Source: CAZIKB01 sp964539665 (lineage in GTDB: Bacteria; Zhuqueibacterota; Zhuqueibacteria; Oceanimicrobiales; Oceanimicrobiaceae). From it: DNA of 57,621 nt. Location: NCBI GenBank assembly GCA_964539665.1, contig CAZIKB010000027.1, positions 1-57,621 of the forward strand. The letters are read 5' to 3'. The position numbers were made by a program, and so were the translations under genes. The notes under the pieces are model-generated. The model was not told where the DNA came from. It made no database searches and saw only the letters and a list, made by a program, of their open reading frames with translations. Each line of letters opens with the position of its first letter. Position 1 is the first letter of the stretch. Positions 34,252 to 46,400 of the stretch are shown here, in pieces.

Positions 34252-37008
34252 TTATTGTTTTTTGTCGTTACTATTTTCTGGATTATCATCATTTTTTTCA
34301 TTCTTGGTTATTATGCTGTCCTGCATTGCCGCCAGCGATTGCAATCTCGATAGTTGCGTAAGCGCATCTTTGTCAGTAGGATGTAATGCCAACCACTTCT
34401 GCAAGGTCTCAACTCCTTTGGCATATTTACCCCTTTGAGCATAATGATTTACTAACCAACTGTATGATTGAGCAAATTCAGGTTGTTCTTCCAATACATT
34501 TACCACTAACGATTCTGCAACAGCAGCCTTGTTTAAAATTTGCGAATAATATTCTGCCAGATACATTTTATCCATTGGTCCCAGGTAATAATTTTGAGCT
34601 GCCAGCCCAAGACGTTTTTCTAATTCCTCCGGTCGGCCAGCCTCGGCATACATACGCCCGAAATTCAAAGAAATTTGATAACTTCTCAGTGGAATCACTT
34701 CCTCAGGCATAACCTCATTCATTTTATCTAATACTGATAAGACTTTTTCATTACCGGATTGATCTGTTGCTCTATTATTTTGATAATAATTAGTAAGCCG
34801 CAAAAAAGCCGATCGATAATTTTGTAATAAGCCAACAATATTATTATTATAATAAACATCAGGATTATTTAAATTTCGATACTGAAAATTGTTGAAAATA
34901 TTATCCTTCAACTTTTTTGGCGAGATAAAATCTCTTGGGCCACTATACGGTATGATTTTAAAAGCCAAGCCATCCATACGCAAGTAATTGCCTAATCCCT
35001 TCACATTGCGACGGTTATCTAAACCAAGCATATTTTCCGGGGAAACCGTAACAGCAAAATAGACAGGCTTCTTAAAATTATTTGCTGCAATTATATGCAG
35101 CACCATAAGGTCCTGCACCAAAAGCACCTTATGGCCTGAAAGCGTTTTAGTATGAGTTAATTCAAATGAAATTACAGTATTTTCAGGTAAGGTTTCAATA
35201 GAAACGTTCGAATTGTCTTCTTCCTTCTCTAAATATTCTCTGACTTTTTCACGCGGGACTTCAATTTTTAATCTTTTCGGCTCCTGCCACAAAACAGCTT
35301 GAAGTTGCTCGATTTTTTCATCAGTATAGTTTATAGGTACCTTCGGCTCTTCATCCCTGAGCTGTTTTATGTACCATTCTGTATTCAATAAACTTAAATT
35401 GACTACACGAACATCTGTACGAATACCCTCTACATACTGCAAGTACCATAATGGAAAAGTATCATTATCGCCATTTGTAAATAATATGGCGTCAGGCTCA
35501 CAGGATTGCAGGATATTGTAGGAATAGTCATAGGCCACATAATTGCCAGTGCGGTCATGAGTGTGGTTGTGGACACTGTACATATTATATGGAACAGCAA
35601 GAAATAACAGTACAATTGTTAAAGCCACACCCACCTTCCGTAGCAAAACACTTTGTCGAATTGCACCGAAAACCAATTCTAAAACTGCCCCGGCCCCAAG
35701 ACCAATCCAAATCGTAAACGCAAAAAATGAGCCCACGTAAGCATAGTCTCGTTCCCGAGGTTGCGGATTCTCCTGATTCAGATAAACAGTAATGGCTACC
35801 CCGGTCATAATAAATAACGTTAAAATTGACAGCGCTCTTTTGCGGTCACGATTAAAATGATAAACCATACCTATCATCCCAACCAGAAATGGTAATCCCA
35901 TAAGCCCCTTTGGTGAAATGGTTTCGACGATGTAATTGTCATCCCCGAGCGTCGTGCCCTGTCCAATAAACTGCCAGCCAAAATACCTGACATACATTTT
36001 CTTTATCTGGTATTCCCATAAAGGCGCCCTGCGTTCTGTTAAAGGGATGTCGCCGTATTGTTCGCGATTGAGATAACTTGCAAACCGTGAAGGAACATTC
36101 GGGTTGTTTTCATTGATAGCAGGCTGCATTCCGGACCGAATGTATAGAGCAGTATAAGTGGAATAACCAACTACCACCAGCATAAATCCAGTGAGCGCCA
36201 GGCTCATTAGCCGCTGTTGATTTTTTACAGCATAGAAGATCGCAGCAAACAACGCAAGAACAAGCACACCTAATAAAGTAAAAGAGAATTCATTTAATAT
36301 CCAGGGAACGCCTTTAACAATACCAGGATAGATTGCGCCAAAAGCCGCAGCCGAGCCTATTGCTAATAGCGAAAAAGTTTTTAAATTCAACTCTGATCTT
36401 TTAAAATAAATAATTAGAAAAACCGTAGGTAAAGTGAGAATATTCAAAAGGTGAAGTCCGGTAGCAAGACCGATTAGATATGCAATTAAAAGTAATATTT
36501 TATCATTCACAGGATTCTCAGCCTTTTCCGACCAGACTAAAATCAGCCACACAACAATGGCCGTAAAAAACATAGAAATCGCATACACTTCCGCTTCAAC
36601 CGCATTAAACCAGAATGAATCTGAAAAAGCCAAACCTAAAGCGCCAATCACACCACTTACATAAAAAATAAGTTTTTGTTCGATTGTCTGTGGAATGCCG
36701 CGAAATTCCCTCATCAACCTGACGATAATCAAGTAAGTAAACATAACTGAAAAAGCGCTTACTATTACTGAGAAAATGTTTACCCGCAAACCGATATCAT
36801 CAAAAAATGGCAGCATGGTAAAAATTCTGCCAATTAAAATATACAGTGGCGAGCCAGGTGGGTGCGGCACACCAAGTATGTATGAACTCGCAATAAATTC
36901 TCCACAATCCCAGTACGAAGTAGTTTTGGCAACGGTCATGCCGTACACAATTAATGAAATGATAAATAGAGCAAAAGCTAATATCCGATTTATTTGTTTG
37001 TGTTCCAT
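34252..37008 (-). CDS. DUF2723 membrane glycosyltransferase-like protein
   Basis: DUF2723 proteins resemble the O-mannosyltransferase/TMEM260 (GT-C) fold. The luminal-loop signature YWDCGEFIASS and VPHPPGSPLY occurs near residues 30-55, with Asp and Glu that may be catalytic. About 11-13 helices span the first 470 residues; a soluble periplasmic part with TPR-like helices follows to residue 918. ATG 37006-37008 is chosen because GGAGG lies 11 bases upstream. It may transfer sugar from a polyprenyl-phosphate donor to exported proteins, which is inference. Confidence 0.88.
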   Translation of the reverse strand: MEHKQINRILAFALFIISLIVYGMTVAKTTSYWDCGEFIASSYILGVPHPPGSPLYILIGRIFTMLPFFDDIGLRVNIFSVIVSAFSVMFTYLIIVRLMREFRGIPQTIEQKLIFYVSGVIGALGLAFSDSFWFNAVEAEVYAISMFFTAIVVWLILVWSEKAENPVNDKILLLIAYLIGLATGLHLLNILTLPTVFLIIYFKRSELNLKTFSLLAIGSAAAFGAIYPGIVKGVPWILNEFSFTLLGVLVLALFAAIFYAVKNQQRLMSLALTGFMLVVVGYSTYTALYIRSGMQPAINENNPNVPSRFASYLNREQYGDIPLTERRAPLWEYQIKKMYVRYFGWQFIGQGTTLGDDNYIVETISPKGLMGLPFLVGMIGMVYHFNRDRKRALSILTLFIMTGVAITVYLNQENPQPRERDYAYVGSFFAFTIWIGLGAGAVLELVFGAIRQSVLLRKVGVALTIVLLFLAVPYNMYSVHNHTHDRTGNYVAYDYSYNILQSCEPDAILFTNGDNDTFPLWYLQYVEGIRTDVRVVNLSLLNTEWYIKQLRDEEPKVPINYTDEKIEQLQAVLWQEPKRLKIEVPREKVREYLEKEEDNSNVSIETLPENTVISFELTHTKTLSGHKVLLVQDLMVLHIIAANNFKKPVYFAVTVSPENMLGLDNRRNVKGLGNYLRMDGLAFKIIPYSGPRDFISPKKLKDNIFNNFQYRNLNNPDVYYNNNIVGLLQNYRSAFLRLTNYYQNNRATDQSGNEKVLSVLDKMNEVMPEEVIPLRSYQISLNFGRMYAEAGRPEELEKRLGLAAQNYYLGPMDKMYLAEYYSQILNKAAVAESLVVNVLEEQPEFAQSYSWLVNHYAQRGKYAKGVETLQKWLALHPTDKDALTQLSRLQSLAAMQDSIITKNEKNDDNPENSNDKKQ

Positions 37009-37147
37009 GAATTTAATTGCCTCCAAATGATTACTGTGCGATGATTTAACTTGAGTTCTTTGTAACTGTTCAGCCTGTTATTCTTTAAAAACTTTTTTTC
37101 AAGAATAAGTTAATTTTAATTTCAATAGACTTATTATTGACAACAAA

Positions 37148-39250
37148 TCACCCAATCCGCGCTAATTCAAATTTATCCCGATAATTTTTAAAAAAATGGG
37201 CGCGGACCGGAGAATTATTAAAATTAATTATCTGTTTGTCATTTCTGGCCAATTGAAAAGCTTCTTCACGGGCTTTAAGTAAAAGCTCTGTATCTTTTAC
37301 AATATCCGCAATACGCAATTCTGGCAATCCATGCTGCTTCGTTCCAAAAAATTCACCCGGTCCTCGTAATTTAAGATCCACTTCTGCAATCTTAAAGCCA
37401 TCGTTGGTTTCCGATAATGTCTTCAACCGTAATTTTGCATCGCTGGATATTGGATATTGGGCGATCAAAAAACAGTAAGATTCTTTGTCACCACGCCCAA
37501 CTCTTCCACGCAACTGATGCAATTGCGGCAAACCAAACCGTTCAGCATTTTCAATGATCATGATGGTCGCGTTTGGTACATCTACTCCCACTTCAATTAC
37601 CGTGGTGCTAACCAGGATCTGTATTTGGCCTGACTTAAAACCCGTCATGACTTTTTCTTTAGCAGCGCTTTTCATGCGGCCATGCAATAAACCAATCTTA
37701 TATTTGGCAAATAGTCCTGTGCTTAAATTTTCGTAACTCTCAATAGCCGCATTTAAATCCATTTTCTCGGATTCTTCAACAAGCGGAAAAACAATATAAA
37801 CCTGCTCGCCTTCTTCAACTTTGCTTTTCACAAAGTTATAAATATCTGAACGCTTTGTATCACTCCGCCAGTGGGTTTTAACGGGTTTTCTCCCCGGCGG
37901 CAACTCGTCAAGAATAGAAAAATCGAGATCGCCATAAAGCGTTAACGACAGAGTTCTGGGAATGGGTGTCGCAGTCATCACAAGAACATCTGGCGTCATT
38001 CCTTTGTCCATCAAAATAGCGCGCTGTATAACGCCGAATCGATGCTGTTCATCTACTATGACTAAACCCAGACGATTAAATTGCACACTTTCCTGAATAA
38101 GTGCGTGGGTACCTACAACTATTTCTGCTTCACCTTCTTTAATACACTTAAGAACCTCCTTGCGTTCATTTTTCTTTTGTGCACCAATTAAAAGCACCAC
38201 TTTTATTTCCAATTCTTCGAGAAAATTGCGCAATGTGAGATAGTGCTGCTCGGCCAGTATTTCTGTTGGGGCCATCAACGCGGCCTGGTAGCCATTTTCA
38301 ATGGACAGCATCATTGAAATGATTGCAACCATTGTTTTACCTGAGCCGACATCTCCCTGTAACAGCCGATTCATGGGTGATTCTTTTTTCATATCATCCC
38401 GTATTTCCCGGATGACTTTTTTCTGGGCGCTGGTTAATTCAAAAGGTAATGATTCAATCAAATTTCTGGTTCGATCTCCAACTTTTAGAAACTCGATGCC
38501 TTTGCGTTTGATTTCCACATTCTTTTTTCTTAACGCCAGCATGAGTTCAAGATAAAATAGTTCATCAAACTTCAATCGTCTTCGAGCAGCTATTAACATA
38601 TTTTTTTCAGAAGGAAAATGCACGTTCTCAATTGCTTTTCTTAAGGATATCAATTTTTGTCTTTGCAAGATTTCCTGAGATAACGTCTCCTGTAAATATT
38701 GAGTGTTATCCTTCAAAGCACTTTTCAAAATCCTGCGAAATCCCCGGCTATCCAATCCTGTTTTACCCAACATTTCAGTAGACGGATATAAAGGAATGAT
38801 TCTGCCTGTGTGTAAGAAATTCTTATCACCTTCATCACTCAGCCGGTCAAAGTCGGGATGCACCATTTGATATTCACCAAAATAGCCAACTTTTCCGCTA
38901 AAAGCGATGGTCTCGCCTTTTTCAAAAATTTTATTCCAAAAATCAACTCTGTTAAACCAAACACAATTTAAAAAACCCGTGCCGTCAAATATAACCAGCA
39001 CAAATCGTTTCCGCCGCCCCATTTTAATGCCGCAAAACTGTACTTTGCCAACAACAGTAACAGTCGTATCTGCCTTTAAAGCATTGATTTTAGTTATGTG
39101 GCTGCGATCCAAATAACGGCGTGGGAAATAATAAAGAAGATCGAGAATCGATTCCACCCCTACTTCATTAAGACACTTTGCTCGTTTTTCTCCAATCCCT
39201 TTTAGAAATTGTACAGATGTACTTAAATTATTCTGGTTGGACACCGTCAC
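37148..39250 (-). CDS. recG: ATP-dependent DNA helicase RecG
   Basis: RecG regresses stalled replication forks and processes branched DNA. The N-terminal wedge (OB) domain covers about 50-170. The helicase core follows with Walker A GDVGSGKT, the DEQH box (DEQHRFG), TATPIPRT, and the C-terminal motifs TTVIEVGVDVPNA and QLRGRVGRG. The length (700) is normal. The start is GTG 39248-39250. It stands between the DUF2723 and DUF4139 genes with no functional link visible. Confidence 0.97.
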   Translation of the reverse strand: MTVSNQNNLSTSVQFLKGIGEKRAKCLNEVGVESILDLLYYFPRRYLDRSHITKINALKADTTVTVVGKVQFCGIKMGRRKRFVLVIFDGTGFLNCVWFNRVDFWNKIFEKGETIAFSGKVGYFGEYQMVHPDFDRLSDEGDKNFLHTGRIIPLYPSTEMLGKTGLDSRGFRRILKSALKDNTQYLQETLSQEILQRQKLISLRKAIENVHFPSEKNMLIAARRRLKFDELFYLELMLALRKKNVEIKRKGIEFLKVGDRTRNLIESLPFELTSAQKKVIREIRDDMKKESPMNRLLQGDVGSGKTMVAIISMMLSIENGYQAALMAPTEILAEQHYLTLRNFLEELEIKVVLLIGAQKKNERKEVLKCIKEGEAEIVVGTHALIQESVQFNRLGLVIVDEQHRFGVIQRAILMDKGMTPDVLVMTATPIPRTLSLTLYGDLDFSILDELPPGRKPVKTHWRSDTKRSDIYNFVKSKVEEGEQVYIVFPLVEESEKMDLNAAIESYENLSTGLFAKYKIGLLHGRMKSAAKEKVMTGFKSGQIQILVSTTVIEVGVDVPNATIMIIENAERFGLPQLHQLRGRVGRGDKESYCFLIAQYPISSDAKLRLKTLSETNDGFKIAEVDLKLRGPGEFFGTKQHGLPELRIADIVKDTELLLKAREEAFQLARNDKQIINFNNSPVRAHFFKNYRDKFELARIG

Positions 39251-39323
39251 ATCAATTGTCTTAGTTCGTCATATTCTATAAAATTACGACACTATATTTT
39301 CATAATCATCACTTGACTGACGG

Positions 39324-40682
39324 CTATCTGCTATACCTGACACGATATTCTAAAACAACCTCACCATCTTTCGGGATGTTTATTTCAAATTCAATTGTTT
39401 GTGCATCTTTTTTTGCGAATTCATGGGAATTCTGTAGAATTTCCCAATTTAAATTTAAATGCTCAATGACCGTCACGGATACGGATTCATCCTTATGATT
39501 TCGCAATTTAATTTCAAGGGTTTCCTCCCAAGAGTTTTTCCCTATAGACCTGCGGTCCTTCTGAATTCGCTCGCCAACAATATCAAAGGCATTGCCCACA
39601 TAAACTCTGACTGTCTCATTTTTTGGCGTATGATCGATGAAATCCTCTCCAATAAAAATTAAACTCTCATCATCATCTTCTTTATAAACTCTCACTTTCC
39701 CATTAGGCAGAGGCATACCCAGGCCAGACTTCTTTTCATTTTTAAATTCCAAATTCACTCGGACTTTATTACTTTCTCTTGCGCCGTCAAAAGAATACTT
39801 TTTTACAACTTTCACCTCAGTAGGTGCAAATAAAGAAATCTGTTTAATTTGATTATCAGCTACTGTGGCATTCCGTTGTAATGTGTAAAGATGATATTCA
39901 AAAAAAGCTTTTTCTACAAATTGATCCGGGACTCCAGCAGTCTGCATGACCATTTCTTTTCTTAAATAGGGTTGCGGAATTCTTCGGGCTCTGTGCACAT
40001 CGCCGGCAACGAGCTTAAGCTTGGCATTATCATAAGTTGCTCCGGATTTGTTATCAATTGAAACCCAGCCGCCCAATTCCAGAACGGTATCGTTCTTATT
40101 GGTCACCCCAACATACTCCGCATGCCATTGAATACCAGAAGTTAAATATCCAACTTCAATCTCATGGCTGCCGGCTTTTTGACAATCAACAGACCATACC
40201 AGGGTCGGTCGGGTGATGAGTCCTTCAGGTAACCTGGGGAATGCCATATTTTCCACGATTCCCATATTTATAATTTTTATGCCGCCATCGGTTTCACGTA
40301 AAATAATGTCTTTTCCAGATGCGTTCAGCAAAGTACCGGTGTAGCGTAACTCTCCTTTTCCCTGAAGTGTAATTTCCTGATCGATATACTTCAGCAAAAT
40401 CTTTGAAGAATTAACCAGGTCGTATTCATAATTCTGCTCCAGGATGCCTACTTTATCCGGAGCTGTTTTAGAATTAAAATATACCGAGGTAGGATCAATT
40501 TTGGCGGCTACATCCTGAAATTTGTATTCGGATATTCCTTTAGCGAGCTGCAGAGTTCTGACATCTTTGATCAGAGCTAAATTATTATTGTAAATGGTGA
40601 CTGCCACTTCATTGTTCTGACAGAATCCTCTAACAGCTCCAAAAATTAAAAGCAATAATGTAAGAGCCCTGATATTTTTCAT
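39324..40682 (-). CDS. DUF4139 domain exported protein
   Basis: A signal peptide (about 1-20, ending GFCQ) precedes a beta-rich protein with a DUF4139 domain (about 165-450), recognisable from WSVDC, GIQWHAEYVG and the Y-N-x-AKLKLVAGDV segment. Related proteins are sometimes called mucoidy-inhibitor MuiA-like, but the function is unknown. I set the start at ATG 40680-40682, just before the signal peptide, with AGGGTG upstream; a longer frame would overlap the end of valS. Confidence 0.8.
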   Translation of the reverse strand: MKNIRALTLLLLIFGAVRGFCQNNEVAVTIYNNNLALIKDVRTLQLAKGISEYKFQDVAAKIDPTSVYFNSKTAPDKVGILEQNYEYDLVNSSKILLKYIDQEITLQGKGELRYTGTLLNASGKDIILRETDGGIKIINMGIVENMAFPRLPEGLITRPTLVWSVDCQKAGSHEIEVGYLTSGIQWHAEYVGVTNKNDTVLELGGWVSIDNKSGATYDNAKLKLVAGDVHRARRIPQPYLRKEMVMQTAGVPDQFVEKAFFEYHLYTLQRNATVADNQIKQISLFAPTEVKVVKKYSFDGARESNKVRVNLEFKNEKKSGLGMPLPNGKVRVYKEDDDESLIFIGEDFIDHTPKNETVRVYVGNAFDIVGERIQKDRRSIGKNSWEETLEIKLRNHKDESVSVTVIEHLNLNWEILQNSHEFAKKDAQTIEFEINIPKDGEVVLEYRVRYSR

Positions 40683-40714
40683 AATTTTCACCCTGAGCAT
40701 TTTTTTAAGATAAA

Positions 40715-43393
40715 TCAAGCTTCTAAACTTTTTAGGTTTAACTTAAGTTTATCTAAATTAGATTCAAAATCCAATTTTTTCTTTTTCTCAAGAATAACAA
40801 TATTTTCCGGCGCCTTGGCTAAGAAATCCCTGCTGTGCAACTTGTTGTTAAGAATTTCCAGATGCTTCTCCAGACGCTTGATCTCTTTATCCAACCGCGC
40901 TTTTTCCACATCAAAATCAATGAGTCCTTCTAATGGCAAATAAATTTCAAGATTATTGACTATCGCACTTGCAGCATTTTTGGGTTTGGCTCTGTTTACG
41001 TCACATTCAAGACTATCAACTTTGGCTAAATGTTCAAAATATTCTTTGTTTGATTGAATTAACTCCAAATTTGCTCCATTTCGGCTATTGACAATCACCT
41101 GAGCAGTTTTGTTCGGAGCGACATTCATCTCTCCGCGAATATTTCTGATCGCGCCAATTAGCTTTTTGATAACCTCCATATCCTTTTCCGCGGACTCGTT
41201 TATGAATGAACGGGATTCAGCAGGCCAGGATGATTTCATAATACTTTCCGAGTCTTCGCTGTCATGAATTTTCATCCAGATTTCCTCGGTAATAAACGGA
41301 ATAATCGGGTGCAGCAATTTCAGAATGTTTTTCAGTACCATTATTGCCACACCTAAAGCCACCTTCCTGCTTTCAGGTTTTTTTTCATTATATAATCGCG
41401 GCTTTATTAATTCTAAATACCAATCACAAAACTCTTTCCAGAAAAAGCTATAAATGACGTCTGTAGCTTCATGAAACTTAAAATTTTCGATTCCCCTGGT
41501 TACGTGCCTGATTGTTTTTTGATGTCGGCTGAGAATCCATTGATCTGCTAAATCTAACTTTTTATTTTTCAGGGCATCTTTCACCAAATCCAGGTTTCCT
41601 TTTTCCAAATCGGTTTCTTCCAGATTCATCCACAGGAAACGGAAAGCATTCCAGACTTTGTTTGAAAAATTGCGACCGATTTCGAAATCCTTTTTAGACA
41701 AATTAATATCCTGTCCTTCTGCTGAAAGCATGAGTAAAGAAAATCGGACAGCGTCAGCGCTGTATTTTTCGACCATTTCCAGGGGATCAATGCCGTTTCC
41801 AAGTGATTTGCTCATTTTCCGTCCCTGGACATCACGGATGATACCGTTAAAATAGACGTCCTGAAAAGGGACGTCACCCATAAACTCTATCCCCATCATA
41901 ACCATGCGAGCTACCCAGAAAAAGATAATATCAGGGCCGGTAACCATCGTATCCGTTGGATAAAAATATTTAAGCTCCTTAGTTTTTTCAGGCCATCCTA
42001 ACGTTGCGAAAGGCCACAGTTGAGATGAAAACCAGGTATCCAGTACATCCGGCTCCTGCTTAAAATTTTGATTCTGGCATTTCTGACAACTAAAAGGCAT
42101 GTCTATTGTGGCGACAACTTCTGAGCAATCCTGGCAGTAGTATATGGGAATTCTATGTCCCCACCAGATTTGTCGACTAATGCACCAATCATGAATATTT
42201 TCAAGCCAATTTGTGAACACTTTGTTCCACCGTGCCGGATGCAACTTCATTTTACCATCTTTGACTGCCTGCAATGCCGGTTCGGCTAAAGGCTTCATTT
42301 TCACAAACCACTGTTCAGAGAGAAACGGTTCAATTATGGTTTTGCAACGGTAACAATGGCCCACGGCGTGCTTATGATCTTCAATTTTTTCAATGAATCC
42401 ACCGGTTTTTAAATCCTGCAGTAATTGCTTACGGGCCTTGAGACGATCCATTCCAGCGTATTTACCAGCATCCTCATTCATCGAGGCGTCACCATTCATG
42501 ACATTAATCGGCTTCAAGTTGTGCCTTTGTCCGATTAAAAAATCATTTGGATCGTGCGCAGGTGTTACCTTTACTGCACCTGTGCCAAATTCCATATCAA
42601 CTGTTTCATCGGCTATGATCTTTAATTCTCTGCCAATGATAGGTAAATTTGCTTTCCCGCCAACAACATCTTTAAAGCGCTTATCCTTAGGATGAACTGC
42701 AACAGCCACATCGCCTAACATAGTTTCCGGGCGCGTAGTAGCCACCGTAATGAATTGAGTTGTACCTGTAATGGGATATTGAATATACCACAGATTGCCA
42801 ATTTCCTCCATGTGGTCAACTTCTTCTTCTGAAAGAGCCGTCTGGCACCGGGGGCACCAGTTAATTATATATTTGCCACGATAAATCAGGCCTTTATTAT
42901 ACAGGCGGACAAAAACTTCAAGAACAGCCCGTGACATGCCCTCGTCCATAGTAAACCGTTCTCTTTCCCAATCGCAAGAAAAGCCCATTTTTTTCAATTG
43001 CTCAATAATCCTGCCGCCACGCTGTTCGCGCCATTGCCATACTAACTCAATAAATTTTTCGCGTCCTAAATCATATCGGGTTTGCTTCTGCTCATTCCAG
43101 ATGTGCCGTTCAACCACATTTTGAGTAGCTATACCGGCGTGATCAGTGCCCGGAAACCATAAGGCTTCTTTTTCCTGCATTCTTTGGAATCGGATAATAA
43201 GATCCTGAAACGTATTGTTATATGCATGACCCATATGCAAAATGTCGGTTACATTGGGTGGCGGAATGACAATGGTATACGGCTTCTTCTCTGGATTCAC
43301 TTCTGCGTGGAAATAATTATTCTCCATCCAGAATTTATAAAGCCTGTCTTCAACAGTTCGGGGATCATAAACTTTTGGTATTTCTTGCTTCAT
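40715..43393 (-). CDS. valS: Valyl-tRNA synthetase
   Basis: ValS charges tRNA-Val and edits mischarged threonine. The class I signatures are HMGH (53-56) and KMSKS (near residue 526). The CP1 editing domain (about 190-350) contains TTRPETMLGD. The C-terminal coiled coil (about 825-892), LDKEIKRLEKHLEIL, is the tRNA-binding arm. The length (892) is normal. GGAG five bases before the ATG supports the start. The gene appears to have its own promoter in 43394-43498. Confidence 0.97.
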   Translation of the reverse strand: MKQEIPKVYDPRTVEDRLYKFWMENNYFHAEVNPEKKPYTIVIPPPNVTDILHMGHAYNNTFQDLIIRFQRMQEKEALWFPGTDHAGIATQNVVERHIWNEQKQTRYDLGREKFIELVWQWREQRGGRIIEQLKKMGFSCDWERERFTMDEGMSRAVLEVFVRLYNKGLIYRGKYIINWCPRCQTALSEEEVDHMEEIGNLWYIQYPITGTTQFITVATTRPETMLGDVAVAVHPKDKRFKDVVGGKANLPIIGRELKIIADETVDMEFGTGAVKVTPAHDPNDFLIGQRHNLKPINVMNGDASMNEDAGKYAGMDRLKARKQLLQDLKTGGFIEKIEDHKHAVGHCYRCKTIIEPFLSEQWFVKMKPLAEPALQAVKDGKMKLHPARWNKVFTNWLENIHDWCISRQIWWGHRIPIYYCQDCSEVVATIDMPFSCQKCQNQNFKQEPDVLDTWFSSQLWPFATLGWPEKTKELKYFYPTDTMVTGPDIIFFWVARMVMMGIEFMGDVPFQDVYFNGIIRDVQGRKMSKSLGNGIDPLEMVEKYSADAVRFSLLMLSAEGQDINLSKKDFEIGRNFSNKVWNAFRFLWMNLEETDLEKGNLDLVKDALKNKKLDLADQWILSRHQKTIRHVTRGIENFKFHEATDVIYSFFWKEFCDWYLELIKPRLYNEKKPESRKVALGVAIMVLKNILKLLHPIIPFITEEIWMKIHDSEDSESIMKSSWPAESRSFINESAEKDMEVIKKLIGAIRNIRGEMNVAPNKTAQVIVNSRNGANLELIQSNKEYFEHLAKVDSLECDVNRAKPKNAASAIVNNLEIYLPLEGLIDFDVEKARLDKEIKRLEKHLEILNNKLHSRDFLAKAPENIVILEKKKKLDFESNLDKLKLNLKSLEA

Positions 43394-43498
43394 TAAATCT
43401 CCATATTAGGATGCGTTCTAAGATTAAATTACAAAACGAAAATATACAAATATTGTGATTGAATGTCAATATTTAACGATTTAACTTAGTTCTTTCTT

Positions 43499-46400
43499 TT
43501 ACCTCCAATCTCCCACTAACACAAACGGCGCCCATAAAAACGGCATAGCATAGGACATTTTGTGTTCACGAGTTTTGAGCATGGACAGTTTAGCCTGCCG
43601 CAATGCCTCAGATTTTGCTTTACTGTTTCTTAGATTATCATAAAAATATTCCATGAATTTGGCGGTTGAAGCATCTTCTACGCTCCATAAACTTACTAAT
43701 ACCGAATTGCTGCCAGCATACATGAAAGCTCGTGTCAAGCCTATCAGGCCTTCCCCCTGGCGAAGTTTGCCAAGACCAGTTTCGCAGGCGCTTAGAGTAA
43801 CTAAATTTGCATTCAAGTTCAAATTGAAAACTTCATAAGCATGAAGAAATCCATCCTCCTTGATATCTTTATTCTGGGCAAATGCAATCCAGGAATACAT
43901 AGGCTGTACTTCATCTGCAAAAGCATGTGTGGAAAGATGAACCACTTCATAGTTTGAAACGTCTTGTTTGAAGAGCCCTTCCCTGGCTGCATCTCCGACG
44001 AGCACCACGGATGGTTTAAGCAATTCAGATATTATCTCAACTTCATTTTGTGAATTAGGAAGGTCGTTCAATAGCGCATTTCGAACTTTTCTCATTGAAC
44101 TATTCAATGCAGATGGCTTTTCCTGAAATCCATTGTTTGAATGTCCAAAGTCAGGATTGCCAATGGCGAAAAGTTTGCCGGTTAATCTAATATCTTCATT
44201 CCTGCTTCTTAATTTTGGATCTAAAACACTTGCAGAGTGCGCATAGGAAATCGGGTACTTTTCTATCAAATAGTGGGCAGTTTCATATCTGGAAAAAACA
44301 ATGTCTCGGGGAAAACGTTTCTTTTCAATATTGGTAACCATAGCTTCAAAGGGCAAATAATGAAGCCAGCCATCCGGTATAATAATAAGGGAGCTCTTCT
44401 CATGCAGATATCTTTCTATTGGTTGAAAAATTTTCGAATAAAGTTCCTGAGAAAGTTTCAAATTAAAAGATATATCCTCTAAATTAGCACCAGTTTGCAT
44501 TGACAGGAACGGGTGCAATAGACGATCAATCAGACTGGATATCTCTTTATTACTCACCTCAATTATTTCAAACTGAAAAGTCTGTTTGGAGACAACACAA
44601 ACATATAACTCGTCTTCTGTTACTAAATAGGAGACCAAAAAAGTATCATCTTGCAGTACACTTCTTTGAATCTCTTTCAAGGTTAGCGGTTTTATTATGC
44701 CCACAGTTTGCGCATAACGAGGATGGTTCAACTTGATTTCTTGCAGCACCTCGCTGTGTTGAAAACGAACCTTTTTCAGGCTGTCCTCCAACACCGAAAT
44801 ATATTGTTCTTTGCTTTGTTCAGCTAGTTTCGAATACTCTTCAGTTAGCAATGTGTTTACTCGCCGTAACAGCCATTCAACCTTTTTCTTTTTGTCTAAC
44901 AATTCAGTTGAAATGCCTTCTGTAATGTTAATTCGGTCTGTAGAAAGAATGTCTAATAAGTTTCTGGCCTTTGCTCTCTCCATATAATCAAATGCTTCCT
45001 CAGTCCGACCCATATTAAGAAGCAATCTTATAATCGCATGGTAAACTTCGATTTTTCCTGTCATAAACGATTCTTTGAGAGATTCGATAGTAAGCTTGGA
45101 GCGTATTGATTCGATCGTTTCAATGGCAGCTGCATATTTTATAAACGCTTCATCATTCAAATCTTTATTTTCTAGAACAGAACCAATCCCAAATAGAGCT
45201 TTCCACAAGCCCTCTGGTGACATAATTTTTTGCATTATACTGAATCCTTGTTCATGACAATTCAAAGCATCAGTAAACTGTCCCAATTCCAGATATAGAT
45301 TTCCTATCAAAGTCAAAATTTGACCTTGTTCAGCCAGCGCAGAAATGTCACGCGCAATTTTTAAAGCCGTCTCATAAGACTCTCGGGCTTTACTAAAGTT
45401 ACCTTGTTTCTTATAAATACTACCAATATTGAGTTTTATATCGATTTGGAATCCACGATGGCCTTGCTCAGTGGCTAATTTATCGGCCTTTCTATAATAA
45501 TCCAATCCTAATGAATCATTGTCCATATCAGTATAAACTGACCCTAAATTAATTAACACTTCCGACTTCTTGTGAACTTCCCCAATTTCTTCCAACATTT
45601 CCAGGTTTTTTGTTAAAAATTGCAGCGCCATTTCTTTCTCCCCGAGATCAGAGTAAACAGCCCCCATATTTCCGAACAACTTTGCCTCACTCGAACGATT
45701 TCCACTTTCCTGTGCTATTTTTAAAGCCTGTTGATATCGATATAAACTCGATTGGTAATCGCCTTGATTCTTTTTTACAATGCCAAATATTCCTTGCAAT
45801 ATTCCAATGAAGGACGTTTCACCCAGGCGCTTTTTAATTTCCAGGGCCTTGTTTAAATACTCCTCAGCCAGTGGGTAATCGGCTAAGATATCGTTATAAA
45901 CATTGCTGATATTACCCAGAATGTTTGCTTCTTCTCTTTCATTATTTACTTGACGTACAAGCTGTAATGCCATTTTATATGCATTTAAAGCCTTGAAAGG
46001 TTGGCCAGTGTTTTTATAATATACCCCGATATGACCTGTTACCATCCCCACCATGGACATGTCAGGAATACTCTTAAATACCTCAATGGCTTGATTCCAA
46101 AAGAATAGACTACTATCGGGCAAACCCTTATAATAGTAAATAATCCCCATCTCTCTCAAAGTGTTGCCTTCGGTCCAGCGATTAAATGTTTCTTTTGATA
46201 GTTGCATGGCGCGCTTTAAGGTTTTAAGAGATTGGTCATAAAGGGCAAGATTTCTATAAGCAATACTTACATTGCTTAAAAAGCCGCTCTCCAGTTGGTG
46301 GTCTTTTAATTGAACCGCTAAATCCGCACCCTCTTCCCAATATTTAACAGATTTTTTAAAGTCACTGAGATCTGCATGAGCCGAACCTAAATTCATCAAC